NCBI GenBank assembly: GCA_024372495.1
Contig: CP099977.1
Location: forward strand, 4,315,867-4,379,866
Direction: 5' to 3'
Source of the DNA: Pseudarthrobacter sp. Fe7
GTDB lineage: Bacteria; Actinomycetota; Actinomycetes; Actinomycetales; Micrococcaceae
DNA: 64,000 nucleotides
How positions within the stretch are numbered: the first letter of the stretch is position 1; each line of letters opens with the position of its first letter. Both the position numbers and the translations under genes were made by a program. The notes below the pieces were generated by a model, which saw only the letters and a list, made by a program, of their open reading frames with translations, was not told the origin of the DNA and did no database searches. This document shows positions 40,786-49,720 of this stretch, one piece after another.

Positions 40786-43685
40786 TCAGTCGTCCTCGTG
40801 GTTGGTTGATCCGGCGGGAATGCCTGGCACGTCGTCAGGGCCGTAGATCTTGGCGTCGCCGGGGTAGGGCGATGCCCAGTCGTGGGTCTGGTACCAGGTC
40901 CAGCGGTTGAACAGGTTGGGGTCGGCGAAGTCTTCCTTCGCGCCATTGCCTGTCAGGTGCTGCTTCTCGGACCAGTCGTCCCATTTCTCGGCGGTTTCCT
41001 TCATTGGAGCCGGGACAGCGGTGGCTTTGGCTGCGGCGTCGTTGACCGCGGCCGCAGCCGCTCCGGTCTGGCCCAAAGTGTCGGGCCCGCAGGCGGGCGG
41101 GGTCTTGACCCCCTCCGTGAGCGGAACCTGGTTCGGAACCGCAGAGTAGGGCGTCAGATCCGGCTTGTTGGTGAAGGCGTCGAACATCGGCGTAGCGGCC
41201 GCGACCTTCTGGTTCAATGGCTGTGCCCCCAGGATCTGCTCAATGGTCCGGACCATGTTGATCTGTGAGTAGAAGGTGCTCACGGTTTTACCGTGGACGG
41301 CGTAGGGGCTGATGACCTGCACTGGGGCACGGTGGCCGTCGATGTGGTCGGTGCCGTTCTGGCTGTCGTCCTCGGCAATGAAGATCGCAGAGTCCTTCCA
41401 GTACTCGGAGTGGGAAATCTCATCGACGATCTTGCCCACGGCGAGGTCGTTGTCGGCGACCTGTGCTTCCGGGTCGGCCGTACCACCTGTGTGGTCGCTT
41501 GAGAGCCACGTCATCTGAAAGTTCTTCGGGCCGTTCTTCTCGAAGTCCTGCTTCCAGGTCTCGTAGCGGTAGATGTCCGGCACCGAGGTGTCGAAGGGCG
41601 CCGCGTTTGGGTCCGTGATCTCGTTGAGCGAAGGGATGGCAGAACTGGCGTGCATCTGGAGTGCCGGGGTGAAAAGCTGGGCGGGATCGCCGCCTGCCAT
41701 GGTGCCGGTTGCGGCGCAGTAGTACTGCTGCCACGTTGCACCCGCCGGCTTGCCTTCCTCAGAATCGAACTCGCCGTAATTCCTGGCGGTCTTTCCTGCG
41801 TCCTTGATCGCGGTCCAAAGGAAGCCGGAGCGCTGGTGACCCAGGACGTCGTCCTCGGTATCGTATGACCGTTTGTACTCGCCGGCGCTTGTTTCGGTGT
41901 AGGCCGGGTTGTCGCCCTGCATCATCCAGTTGTGGCCCTCGGCCGAGTTGGTGCCGATGTCATAGGTGTTGTCATACAGGCCGAACTGGCTTGCCAGGGC
42001 GTGCTGGTTGGGGGTGACTTTCGCACCAAACTGTGCCAGGGAGGCGTCACCGTTGCCCTGTTTCATGTCGCCGTAAACCTGGTCGTAGGTACGGTTTTCC
42101 TTCACGATAAGGAACACGTGCTTGATGGTCGAGGACTCGCCAATCCGCTTGGGGACCGCAGTCGCGGGGATGTTTGCGGCGGCCGCAGCCGTTGATTCCT
42201 TGACTGAGCTGCCGTCCCAGCCGTTCTGTTCGAACACCGTCTCAGTGGTCTGCTGGATCTGCTCATCGCTGGGCAGGGTGAACCTGGTGAGTGACGCCGT
42301 GGTGGAGTGCGTCCCGTGACCCGTCGCAGCCGTGGTATTCGGGCCTTCGTTGATAGTCACTTCCGGGCCACGCGCATCGATGCCACGAATGTTGGTAACT
42401 ACAATCTGGCCGTTCACCGCAGCGACGTTGCCGGGGTAATAGTCCGTCGGTAGGAGGCCGATGTAGCTGGCGGGGTCTTTCGGGTCCAGCTTGCTGACCT
42501 TGTAGACGGCTACCGCGTTGGCACGGCCAAGGGAGATCAGCAGGTGGTCGCCCTGCATGGTGATGCCCGTGGGCTCGTAGCCGACCTGGGAGGAGGCCCA
42601 GGGTTGGGTGGCGATGGTCTGAAGGACCTTATTGCTGGCCGTGTCTACAACGGAAACGGTGTCACTGTTGGTGTTCGCGACATACAGCGTGGCACCGTCC
42701 AGGAACATTGCAGTCGGGTGCAGCTGGACATCGATGGCGGAAACCGGTGATGCGGGGCTGGCCGTGTCGATGACGCTGAGCGTGCCAGTCGTCGAGGTGC
42801 CGAGGTTGGTGTCCGCCGGCACATCAGTGCCGTAGGAGTTCATGGTCGGTTCCCCGGGGAGGGCCGGCCGCCCTCCCTCATTGGAGACGTAGAGCCTGGT
42901 CCCGACAAACTTTAGCTGGCGCGGGGCGATACCCGTGCTGAAAGTCTGCTTGATCGTACTGGCCCCTGGATCGATTGCGACGACTGCGTTCTGGCCGTTC
43001 ACGGCTGCGTACAGCGTCGCGCCGTCGGGGAAAACGCCATGCCGGCCGTTAAGGCCTGCTTGCCACCGGCAGTCGGGATGCTGATCTTGGTGCCCGCCCC
43101 GAGAGAGCCGTCCGGATTGAAGGGGTAGCGGACAACACCGGTCGCGACGGGCTCATAGAGGAACTTGCCGTCGGGCGAGAAAACGGGGCCCTCCTGCCCC
43201 ACTGAACCGTCCGTGATGTGCTGGTACGCCATGTTTGCGTAGCCGGCGTTCCCTGCCGCGGTAGCAAAAGAAGTGGCCGCGAGGGTGCCTGCCGCGGCCA
43301 CCGGCTTATACGTTGCGAGGTCAAAGACCTGAAGATCGACGGAACGGTCAGCACTCGTCCCGACGAGATATCGGCCATCCGGGCTGACGGTCGAGCCCAT
43401 GATCTTGCCGAACGGCGTCATCAGACGGTCGCCGATGGGCTTGATCACCTGATTGGAGGCGATCTGCTCCCCCTTGTCATCCTGGGAGCCGACCTGTTGC
43501 TGGCCGAACGGGATGGTTGAGGCGGCAGCAATGCCGGCGCCGCCCAAAACGGCAAGGGTGCAGCCCGCCGCCACGATCGCGAGCGGCTTGCGGCCACGAA
43601 TGAACCGTGGCAGGTTTCCCCGGCCGGAGGGGTTTAGTTGTTTCTCGCTGATGGATATTTGGACGGCTTTCAAAGGTCTCTTCAC
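40786..43685 (-). CDS. YncE-like beta-propeller fused to alkaline phosphatase-family phosphoesterase, one frameshift
   Basis: Corrected length is about 966 aa. A hydrophobic segment at residues 33-55 (LAIVAAGCTLAVLGGAGIAAA) suggests export with an N-terminal anchor. Residues about 80-480 form YncE/WD-type propeller repeats (SPDGRYLVGTSADRSVDLQVFD, FSPDGKFLYEP). The C-terminal phosphoesterase domain has the metal/catalytic block VKENRTYDQVYGDM, SAEGHNWMMQGDNP and IAEDDSQNGTDHIDGHR, as in phospholipase C/acid-phosphatase-like PF04185 proteins. The break is a G run at 43027-43030; one more base restores FSPDGATLYAAVNGQN. The substrate is unknown. Divergent from another exported phosphodiesterase-type gene. 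Confidence 0.87.
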
Positions 43686-43891
43686 GCAAGCGAACCTATG
43701 GGCCGCGGCTTAAATCCAGGTGACGCTTTTGGTTATTCCAGGCAACCATTTGCCGCCGCCAGGTGAAGTCACGACCCTAAGGAACTTTGGGCCACGCGGA
43801 TCCCAACGCACAGTGAACAGCTGCCCAATGCCGGCTGAACCTCGGCGTGGGGATGCGTGCGCGTTCCACGGACGACCCTAGCGTCGTAACC

Positions 43892-45559
43892 ATGATCAAC
43901 CCCAATCAACGTCACCGCCGAGCGGTTATCACCGCATTGGCTGTGTCCCTCCCCGTTGCTTTCCTTGCCTCGGCCGGCGCCTCAACAGCTGCGCCCGCGG
44001 CCGCAAGGGGCCAGAACGCGGCACCGTCAGTGGCAGCCCACCTGGATCTCGGCGCGCAGGATCTGCCCGAAACACGCAACGTGACAACCCTGGCCCCCGG
44101 CCTGACCCGGACCTCGATCACCCGCGGAACGGCCAACCCGGACTTCTCCTGGACCGCTGAGGTGGCCATCCCTTCCACCTCAGCAGACCCCGATGCCCCT
44201 TCCTCGGCGCTTTCCGCTGAGGCCCCTGCCCATGCCGTTGCCGACAAACTCAAGGCAGCCGGCATCCCGGCCCGGGTCGAACACGTCCAGTCACCACAAC
44301 TGGCCGACGCCGGAGGGGACCTTGGGTACCGGGTCCGGGCGGGAGCGTTCGCGACCAAAGCCGACGGCGCAAGCACAGCCGCCCAAGTCAAGGCCGCCGG
44401 ATACGCATCATCGGTGATCTACACCGGCTGGGACGGCGACGCCGGGACCAGCGAAAACACGCGCGGGCCCTGGAACCTGGAAGTCCTCACTGTTGATCCG
44501 AAGGACTACCGGGGACAGCTCACTTCATCCTTCGGACCAAATCTGGAGGACAGGGAAACCACCAGCCAACTCAGCGCCGCAGCCGGCGCCCTGGCCGGCG
44601 TGAACGGCGGCTTCTTCACCATGGACCCGAAAGCCGGCGCCCCGGGCGACCCGGCCGGGACCGCGGTCCACGACGGGAAGGTCCTCAGCGAGCCGGTGGG
44701 CGACCGGCCCTCCCTGGTCATCGGCGCCAGGAACGAAAGCTCCATCCAGCGGTTGCACTGGCACGGCTCCGTCACCGCGCCGGGCAAGGCCGGGGAACTC
44801 CCCCTCGACGGCATCGACCGCGTCCCCGGGCTCATCCGCAACTGCGGCGGGGCCGGCGACACCCCGACGTCCCTGCCACTGCATGACGTCACCTGCAGCC
44901 ATGCGGACGAAGTTGTCGCTTTCACCCCCGAATTCGGCGCTACGACCCCTTCCGGAGCGGGAGCGGAAGCCGTCCTGGACTCCGACGGAACCGTTACCGC
45001 CCTAAACTCCACACGGGGCACGGCTGTCCCTGCCGGCGGACAGACGATCCAGGCCATCGGCGCCGATGCGGACCGGCTCACGAGCATCGCCGCCGTTGGC
45101 ACCCATTTGAAGGTCGACACGGACCTCCTCACAGGCAACGACAAGACCTTCAAGAACAGCGCCACCACCGATGTTGTCAACGGAGGGCCCATGCTGGTGG
45201 AAAACGGGGCGTTGAACGTCACCGCCAAGCGCGACGGCATGGTCCACCCCGGCGATAACAACAGCTTTTATTACGGTTGGGTCCACAAGCGCAACCCACG
45301 AACCATTGCCGGAGTAGATGCCCAGGGCCGCACCCTGATCGTCACCGCCGATGGTCGGCAGACAAAGTCCCTGGGTCTCAGCATCAAGGAAGCAGCTGAC
45401 GTGGCCCGTTCACTGGGAATGGTCAACGCCATCAACCTCGACGGCGGCGGATCCACCACGATGGTTCAGAACGGCCAGGTAGTCAACTCGCCCTCGGATG
45501 CTGCCGGCGAACGTCCCGTCGGCGATGCGCTCCTGCTGCTCCCGGGCCGAAAAGGCTAG
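43892..45559 (+). CDS. Exported SPOR-domain / phosphodiester glycosidase (NAGPA) protein
   Basis: 555 aa from ATG 43892 (an in-frame GTG 43847 is less likely because it lengthens the signal). Signal peptide AVITALAVSLPVAFLASAGASTAAPA. Residues about 120-190 resemble a SPOR peptidoglycan-binding repeat (LKAAGIPARVEHV, YRVRAGAFATKADGAS, QVKAAGYASSVIYTG). The C-terminal NAGPA/DUF2233 domain has GVNGGFFTMDPKAG, RTIAGVDAQGRTLIVTADGR and NAINLDGGGSTTMVQNG, the hallmark of phosphodiester glycosidases that cleave sugar-phosphodiester bonds. A wall teichoic-acid or exopolymer substrate is plausible inference. A terminator follows; CehA converges. Confidence 0.87.
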   Translation: MINPNQRHRRAVITALAVSLPVAFLASAGASTAAPAAARGQNAAPSVAAHLDLGAQDLPETRNVTTLAPGLTRTSITRGTANPDFSWTAEVAIPSTSADPDAPSSALSAEAPAHAVADKLKAAGIPARVEHVQSPQLADAGGDLGYRVRAGAFATKADGASTAAQVKAAGYASSVIYTGWDGDAGTSENTRGPWNLEVLTVDPKDYRGQLTSSFGPNLEDRETTSQLSAAAGALAGVNGGFFTMDPKAGAPGDPAGTAVHDGKVLSEPVGDRPSLVIGARNESSIQRLHWHGSVTAPGKAGELPLDGIDRVPGLIRNCGGAGDTPTSLPLHDVTCSHADEVVAFTPEFGATTPSGAGAEAVLDSDGTVTALNSTRGTAVPAGGQTIQAIGADADRLTSIAAVGTHLKVDTDLLTGNDKTFKNSATTDVVNGGPMLVENGALNVTAKRDGMVHPGDNNSFYYGWVHKRNPRTIAGVDAQGRTLIVTADGRQTKSLGLSIKEAADVARSLGMVNAINLDGGGSTTMVQNGQVVNSPSDAAGERPVGDALLLLPGRKG

Positions 45560-45593
45560 CAGCCACCGTCCTTGCCGCGGCGTGACCCAAGAG

Positions 45594-45628
45594 AACCGGG
45601 GCCGGCACTTCTGGGTGCGGCCCCGGTT
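45594..45628. terminator. Bidirectional terminator
   Basis: AACCGGGGCCG / CGGCCCCGGTT, 11 bp perfect with a 13-nt loop, between the convergent glycosidase and CehA-like genes. Confidence 0.8.
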
Positions 45629-45644
45629 TCAGCGGATCAGGTTG

Positions 45645-47207
45645 CTAGTTTTTCCCGAGGAAGATCGGGTTGGTGAGGGCGGCCATGGGGCCCAGCAGCA
45701 GCGTTGTGCCCATATTGGTCCCCTTACTCTCCGTCCCGTCGGTCATGGGATGGCGGACCTCGACGCGCACATAGGCCGAGAGTTGAGCTGTGGTAACCCA
45801 CGTGTGGGTACCTTGGCCCGAGGCCGGGAGGGTGACCTGCTGGGTCTGGCCTTCATCCGTGATGATCCGCAGGACGCCGTTCGGAACACCCGTGACGTCG
45901 ACCTTTACCGTGACCGGAGCGTCCGGGGCGACGTCCAGGCGCTCCCCGACACCGGCTTTCCGTCCACCGGCGGCAACGGTGACATCGAGCGCAATGTCAG
46001 CGGATTCGGCGATCCAGCTGCGTCCGTTGCGGATGCCCTCCAGCACGGCCTCACGGGACAGTGCGGCCGCATTGACCACGTTGTGGGGAAGACCGATGAC
46101 CTGCGGTGCGCTGTGCGCGTCGCTGTTGCCCATGGCGGGAACCCAGCGGCCGCCCGTGCGGACGGAGTGGGCGAGCATGGAGTCCCAAGTGTTGATGGCG
46201 TACTCGTCGTCAGCGGTCCAGGGTCCGGTCCACACTTCCACGGCATCGGCGTCGTCATAGCCGAACTTCCACCGGCATGCGACATACGGGCAGTAAGGGT
46301 GGGCAGGTACGACGAGGCCGCCGGAGGCGTGGATGTGCTGTGCTTCCTGTTCAAAGCCCTTGTCACGGGCCCGGTAGCGCCAGTCGATCCAGTCCCCCGG
46401 CTCGATGCCGAGGGCAAGGTAGTGGCCGTTGCGCGTGGTGACTTCCTCGCCCGTGAGGATGAGCAGGTCATCACCTGCCAGGGGGCCCCACACCCCGTGG
46501 GAAGCAGGGGTGTTGTGGTCGGTACTGATAATGAAGTCGAGCTTCGCAGCCCGCGCCCCGGCAGCGACCTCGGCAGGGGTCCGCTTGCCGTCGGAGTAGA
46601 TGGTATGCAGGTGCGCGTCGCCACGGTACCAGCCGGCGCCCTTGCCTTTGACCTGCAGCGGCGGGTACTGCGGACGGAATGCGGCACCGTCCGGCCCGTA
46701 CTCCAGGGTCACGTTGACGGTGTAATCCATGCCCTGTTCCGCCACCTGGTAGGGTCCCAGCGCGATGCTCCACGTGCCCTTACCGACGGGACCTGGGAGG
46801 TACCCCGGGGTGGCCTCGGCGGCGCTGATGAAGAACTCGGTCCGGAAGCCGCCCGACCAGCCGCGGAAACCCTTCCCCGCCAGGTCGGTGCCCTTTTCAT
46901 CGAAGACGCCGATGTCGCAGGAGTTGGAGAGCAGCCCAGGGGTGGCTGTGGGCTTGCTGTAGCTGTAGGAGACGCTGATCTTGTTGACACCGGCAGGAAC
47001 CTGGACCGGAAGGTACACGAAGTCAGCCGCGCCAGGGTCGAGATGGCCGGTGATGGTCTGGGTCTTGCTGGTGCCCGTATCCGCGGCGGCGAAGGACATC
47101 GGTGCCAACGTCACGGCAGCACCGGCCAGGGCGGCGGCCAGGAACCCGCGGCGGGAAGCGGTCAGGGAAACACTTTCGCCCTCATGGGCTTTACATGGTG
47201 AACTCAC
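45645..47207 (-). CDS. Tat-exported CehA/McbA-family metallohydrolase (PHP domain)
   Basis: 520 aa from GTG 47207; a TTG at 47237 is also in frame. Twin-arginine signal TASRRGFLAAALAGAAVTLAPMS. A beta-rich N-terminal region is followed by a PHP-type metal centre: RGDAHLHTIYSDGK, FIISTDHNTPASHG, LTGEEVTTRNGHYLAL, VPAHPYCPYVACRWKFG and GNSDAHSAPQVIGLP. Named members hydrolyse carbamate insecticides such as carbaryl, but most homologues have unknown phosphoester or amide substrates. The Tat route fits a protein folded with metal before export. It is the third exported hydrolase in a row. Confidence 0.87.
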   Translation of the reverse strand: MSSPCKAHEGESVSLTASRRGFLAAALAGAAVTLAPMSFAAADTGTSKTQTITGHLDPGAADFVYLPVQVPAGVNKISVSYSYSKPTATPGLLSNSCDIGVFDEKGTDLAGKGFRGWSGGFRTEFFISAAEATPGYLPGPVGKGTWSIALGPYQVAEQGMDYTVNVTLEYGPDGAAFRPQYPPLQVKGKGAGWYRGDAHLHTIYSDGKRTPAEVAAGARAAKLDFIISTDHNTPASHGVWGPLAGDDLLILTGEEVTTRNGHYLALGIEPGDWIDWRYRARDKGFEQEAQHIHASGGLVVPAHPYCPYVACRWKFGYDDADAVEVWTGPWTADDEYAINTWDSMLAHSVRTGGRWVPAMGNSDAHSAPQVIGLPHNVVNAAALSREAVLEGIRNGRSWIAESADIALDVTVAAGGRKAGVGERLDVAPDAPVTVKVDVTGVPNGVLRIITDEGQTQQVTLPASGQGTHTWVTTAQLSAYVRVEVRHPMTDGTESKGTNMGTTLLLGPMAALTNPIFLGKN

Positions 47208-47334
47208 CGCCCGAGTCTCACCATACGGACTTAACAACGGGCCGCGCGACAGTTAACAAAGCCTGAACCGCAGAGATTAATTGGGAGCGCCCTAGCATTT
47301 CACTGTGCATTGCCAGGCGCCCCGCTTCCGGGGG

Positions 47335-47550
47335 TCAGGTGTTCGGAACCTCATTCAATTTCGACCGGATAAAGTCCTGGTCCTCGCGGGAAACGGCTGC
47401 CTCACCGTGCCGTCCTGTGGGAAGGATTTCACCGCTTTCTTTGGAGATCACCGCGGTAATCGTCCGTGGAAGGATCTGGCAGCCGGGGTTGTCGATAAGC
47501 CATTTTCGGGTGGCAGGGTCCAGGCGGCCCCACCGGTCTTTCAAGTTCAT
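47335..47550 (-). CDS. Small conserved hypothetical protein
   Basis: 71 aa from ATG 47550, preceded by GGAGG 11 nt upstream. The sequence opens with NLKDRWGRLDPATRKWLIDN and continues PGCQILPRTITAVI, ending in charged residues REDQDFIRSKL. It looks like a small, soluble, structured protein and resembles short Micrococcaceae proteins I have seen without a function. No cysteine cluster beyond one Cys, no membrane segment. The longer upstream extension in the same frame lacks a better start. Confidence 0.6.
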   Translation of the reverse strand: MNLKDRWGRLDPATRKWLIDNPGCQILPRTITAVISKESGEILPTGRHGEAAVSREDQDFIRSKLNEVPNT

Positions 47551-47906
47551 TGCTGGATCTTGCCTCCGTACGCGGGTGAAAGAACGGGCTTTGCAGCGGG
47601 CGCGTTGCCCAACCCAAACCACAAGCTAACGCCGGCATGGACGGCGGGCACAGGGACCAAAGTCCCCCGCCATAGCCCTTTATTACGCCCGCCGCTCCGG
47701 GGATAGGGCAAGGTTCAGGAAACCGCAAGGCGGCCAAGGTATCCTCCCGGTATGACCCCCCGCTTCCAGGCTGCTTTTCCGCGCGCCGCAGCCTGCGACA
47801 TTGCACGTCCGGCAGATTGCGGCTTCACCGCACCTGCCACGTCCGCAGGCCCCGGCAAGGGACGCCGAACCCGTGCCACAGGCCTGTCACGGAAGAGGAA
47901 TTAGCT
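47551..47906. other. Divergent intergenic region
   Basis: About 355 bp between the small minus-strand gene and the deacetylase. It must contain both promoters, but I cannot single out -35/-10 pairs with confidence. Open frames here are extensions of the flanking genes or shadows. Confidence 0.5.
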
Positions 47907-48845
47907 GTGGAACCACATGTCCCGCGGCATTTGAGCCAGGACGGGAAAGGCCCCGGCCGCAGGGCGGTCCTGCTGGCCGCAGTGCTGACGTTGTCCGCCG
48001 CTGTGCCGGACCTGCAGCCGCATGATAAGTACGCGTCCAAGGCTCCGGACATGCCCGTGCCTGGCGATGATGCACCGGGCGTCAGTTCGACGGCCCTGCA
48101 CGAAGGACCCGACGGCGACGTGCCTGCCCCCACCCCGCCCACACCGCCCTTGCCGTCACGGGCCCAGATCGTCGACACCTATGGGAAGCACCAGGCACGA
48201 TACTGGGGCCTTGAGGCTCCCGGAGTCCTGACGCGGTTGCCGTCCGGATCACAGGGTATCGCCCTCACTTTCGACTTTTGCGGCGGCCCCGGCGGCAGCG
48301 GCTACGACCAGGCGCTGCTGGACACACTGCGTCAGCGCCACATCCCGGCCACGCTCTTCCTGAATTCGCGGTGGATCGCTGCCAACCCCGCCACGACGCG
48401 GCAGCTGGCAGCAGACCCTCTCTTCGAGGTGGCCAACCACGGGACTTCACATAAGCCGCTCTCCACCACCGGCAACACCGCCTACGGCATTCCGGGCACC
48501 CGGAACGTCGGGGAAGTCTATGACGAGATCATGCCAAACGACGGCACCCTGGCAGACATCACAGGCAGGCGTCCAAAGTACTTCCGCCCGGGCACTGCCT
48601 ACATGGACGACGTCGCCACGGACATCCTCGGCGCGTTGGGCGTCAAGCCGGTGGGTTTCACAATCAATGGCGACGGTGGCGCAACCTATCCCGCCGCCGT
48701 CGTGGCCAAAGAGGTGGGAAAGGCCCGGGCAGGGGATGTGGTCATTTGCCACGCCAACCACCCCAACGGCGGAACAGCGGAAGGCCTGAGGCAGGCTGTT
48801 GACAAGCTGCTGGCAGCAGGAATGTCCTTCACCCACTTGCCCTGA
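47907..48845 (+). CDS. Exported NodB-type polysaccharide deacetylase
   Basis: 312 aa from GTG 47907 with AGAGGAA upstream; a longer in-frame extension lacks a ribosome site. Signal/anchor RRAVLLAAVLTLSAAVPDL, then a Pro-rich linker (VPAPTPPTPPLPS). NodB motifs: motif 1 GIALTFDFCGGPGG (catalytic Asp kept, the usual second Asp replaced), motif 2 VANHGTSHKPLS (H-x3-H metal ligands), motif 3 RRPKYFRPGTAYMDD, motif 5 VVICHANHPNGG (His). This TFDxCGG subtype deacetylates N-acetyl groups on wall or extracellular glycans in characterised relatives. It stands alone between divergent and spaced neighbours. Confidence 0.88.
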   Translation: MEPHVPRHLSQDGKGPGRRAVLLAAVLTLSAAVPDLQPHDKYASKAPDMPVPGDDAPGVSSTALHEGPDGDVPAPTPPTPPLPSRAQIVDTYGKHQARYWGLEAPGVLTRLPSGSQGIALTFDFCGGPGGSGYDQALLDTLRQRHIPATLFLNSRWIAANPATTRQLAADPLFEVANHGTSHKPLSTTGNTAYGIPGTRNVGEVYDEIMPNDGTLADITGRRPKYFRPGTAYMDDVATDILGALGVKPVGFTINGDGGATYPAAVVAKEVGKARAGDVVICHANHPNGGTAEGLRQAVDKLLAAGMSFTHLP

Positions 48846-48976
48846 GGCATTTGCCATGAAGCCCGTCCGGGCCCGCTGGCGGGCTGCGTGCCGATCCGAT
48901 ACGTTGACAGGGAAAACCCTGTCCAGCCGCACCGGGTGGACCCCGTCCGGCCGCTGCCAAACGTTAGGAACTCCGC

Positions 48977-49616
48977 ATGCCGGCACAACACAACATCCCC
49001 GCAACCGGGTGGGTTCCCGCCTGGGCAGATCTGCAGGAACGCACCGCCGAACCCATCGACGCCGGCTTCATCGTCGATGCGGGCAGCGGCCATGGGTCTG
49101 GGGAACCGGAATACGTGGCGGCGTGGCCGGGCCCTGGCGCTGAGAAGCTTGCAACCAGGACGGCGGACGCGCGCGGCGGACGCTTGACCCTGCTTTGCGC
49201 TGCCGAGGCCGCAGAGGGCGTGGCCCCGGAGGGCTTCGCAGCTGTTGCTGAGCGGGTTCTGCTTATGGCCGCCACAGCCGAGCTGAACACCGATGTGGAG
49301 CCTGCCGGAAAACTCGCAGGTGGCCCTGGCCCCGATGGAGACTTTCGACGCCGTCGAAATTACCGTCTTCGACCACCCCGTGGCCAAGGGACGCATCCAG
49401 GTGCGGGACGATTTCGCGGCGGTCGCGATCACCGAACTCCCCAAGGACCGGAGAGCGCGGCCTTGGAACGGGGCCTGTTCGCGGCGATGGCTGAGGAAGC
49501 TTTCCTCCATGGTGCCGAGTACCTGCACATGGTGGTCGAGCCTGGACGCTGCCAGCCCCTACGAGGCATCCGGCTGGGCTGTGGCGGGCCGACTCCTGAG
49601 TTTCGAAAAGAACTGA
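48977..49616 (+). CDS. GNAT-type acetyltransferase, three frameshifts
   Basis: Corrected length is about 212 aa. ATG 48977 has TAGGAA upstream. The N-terminal half (PAWADLQERTAEP...EYVAAWPG) is not diagnostic. The middle FDAVEITVFDHPVAKGRIQV and the helix ALERGLFAAMAEEAFLHGAEYLHMVVE followed by ASPYEASGWAVAGRLLSFEK look like a GNAT acetyl-CoA fold with its last strands. Breaks: GAGCCTG at 49298-49304 (gives TDVELPENSQVAL), one missing base near 49448 (gives LPKDPESAALERG), and GAGCCTG at 49538-49544 (gives VVELDAASPYEASG). The substrate is unknown. Confidence 0.7.
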
Positions 49617-49720
49617 CGACGGCGGTCCAGCCCGCCGCGGGCGGGGTCCACGCAACCCTCAGTGCGGCAGACCGTACAGCCTCTCTGTTCCCCGAGCGCC
49701 ACCCCTCATAAAATCGGACC

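Noticed and set aside
45498..47201. Plus-strand frame of 567 codons over the CehA gene
   Set aside because: Antisense shadow of an intact PHP-domain protein.
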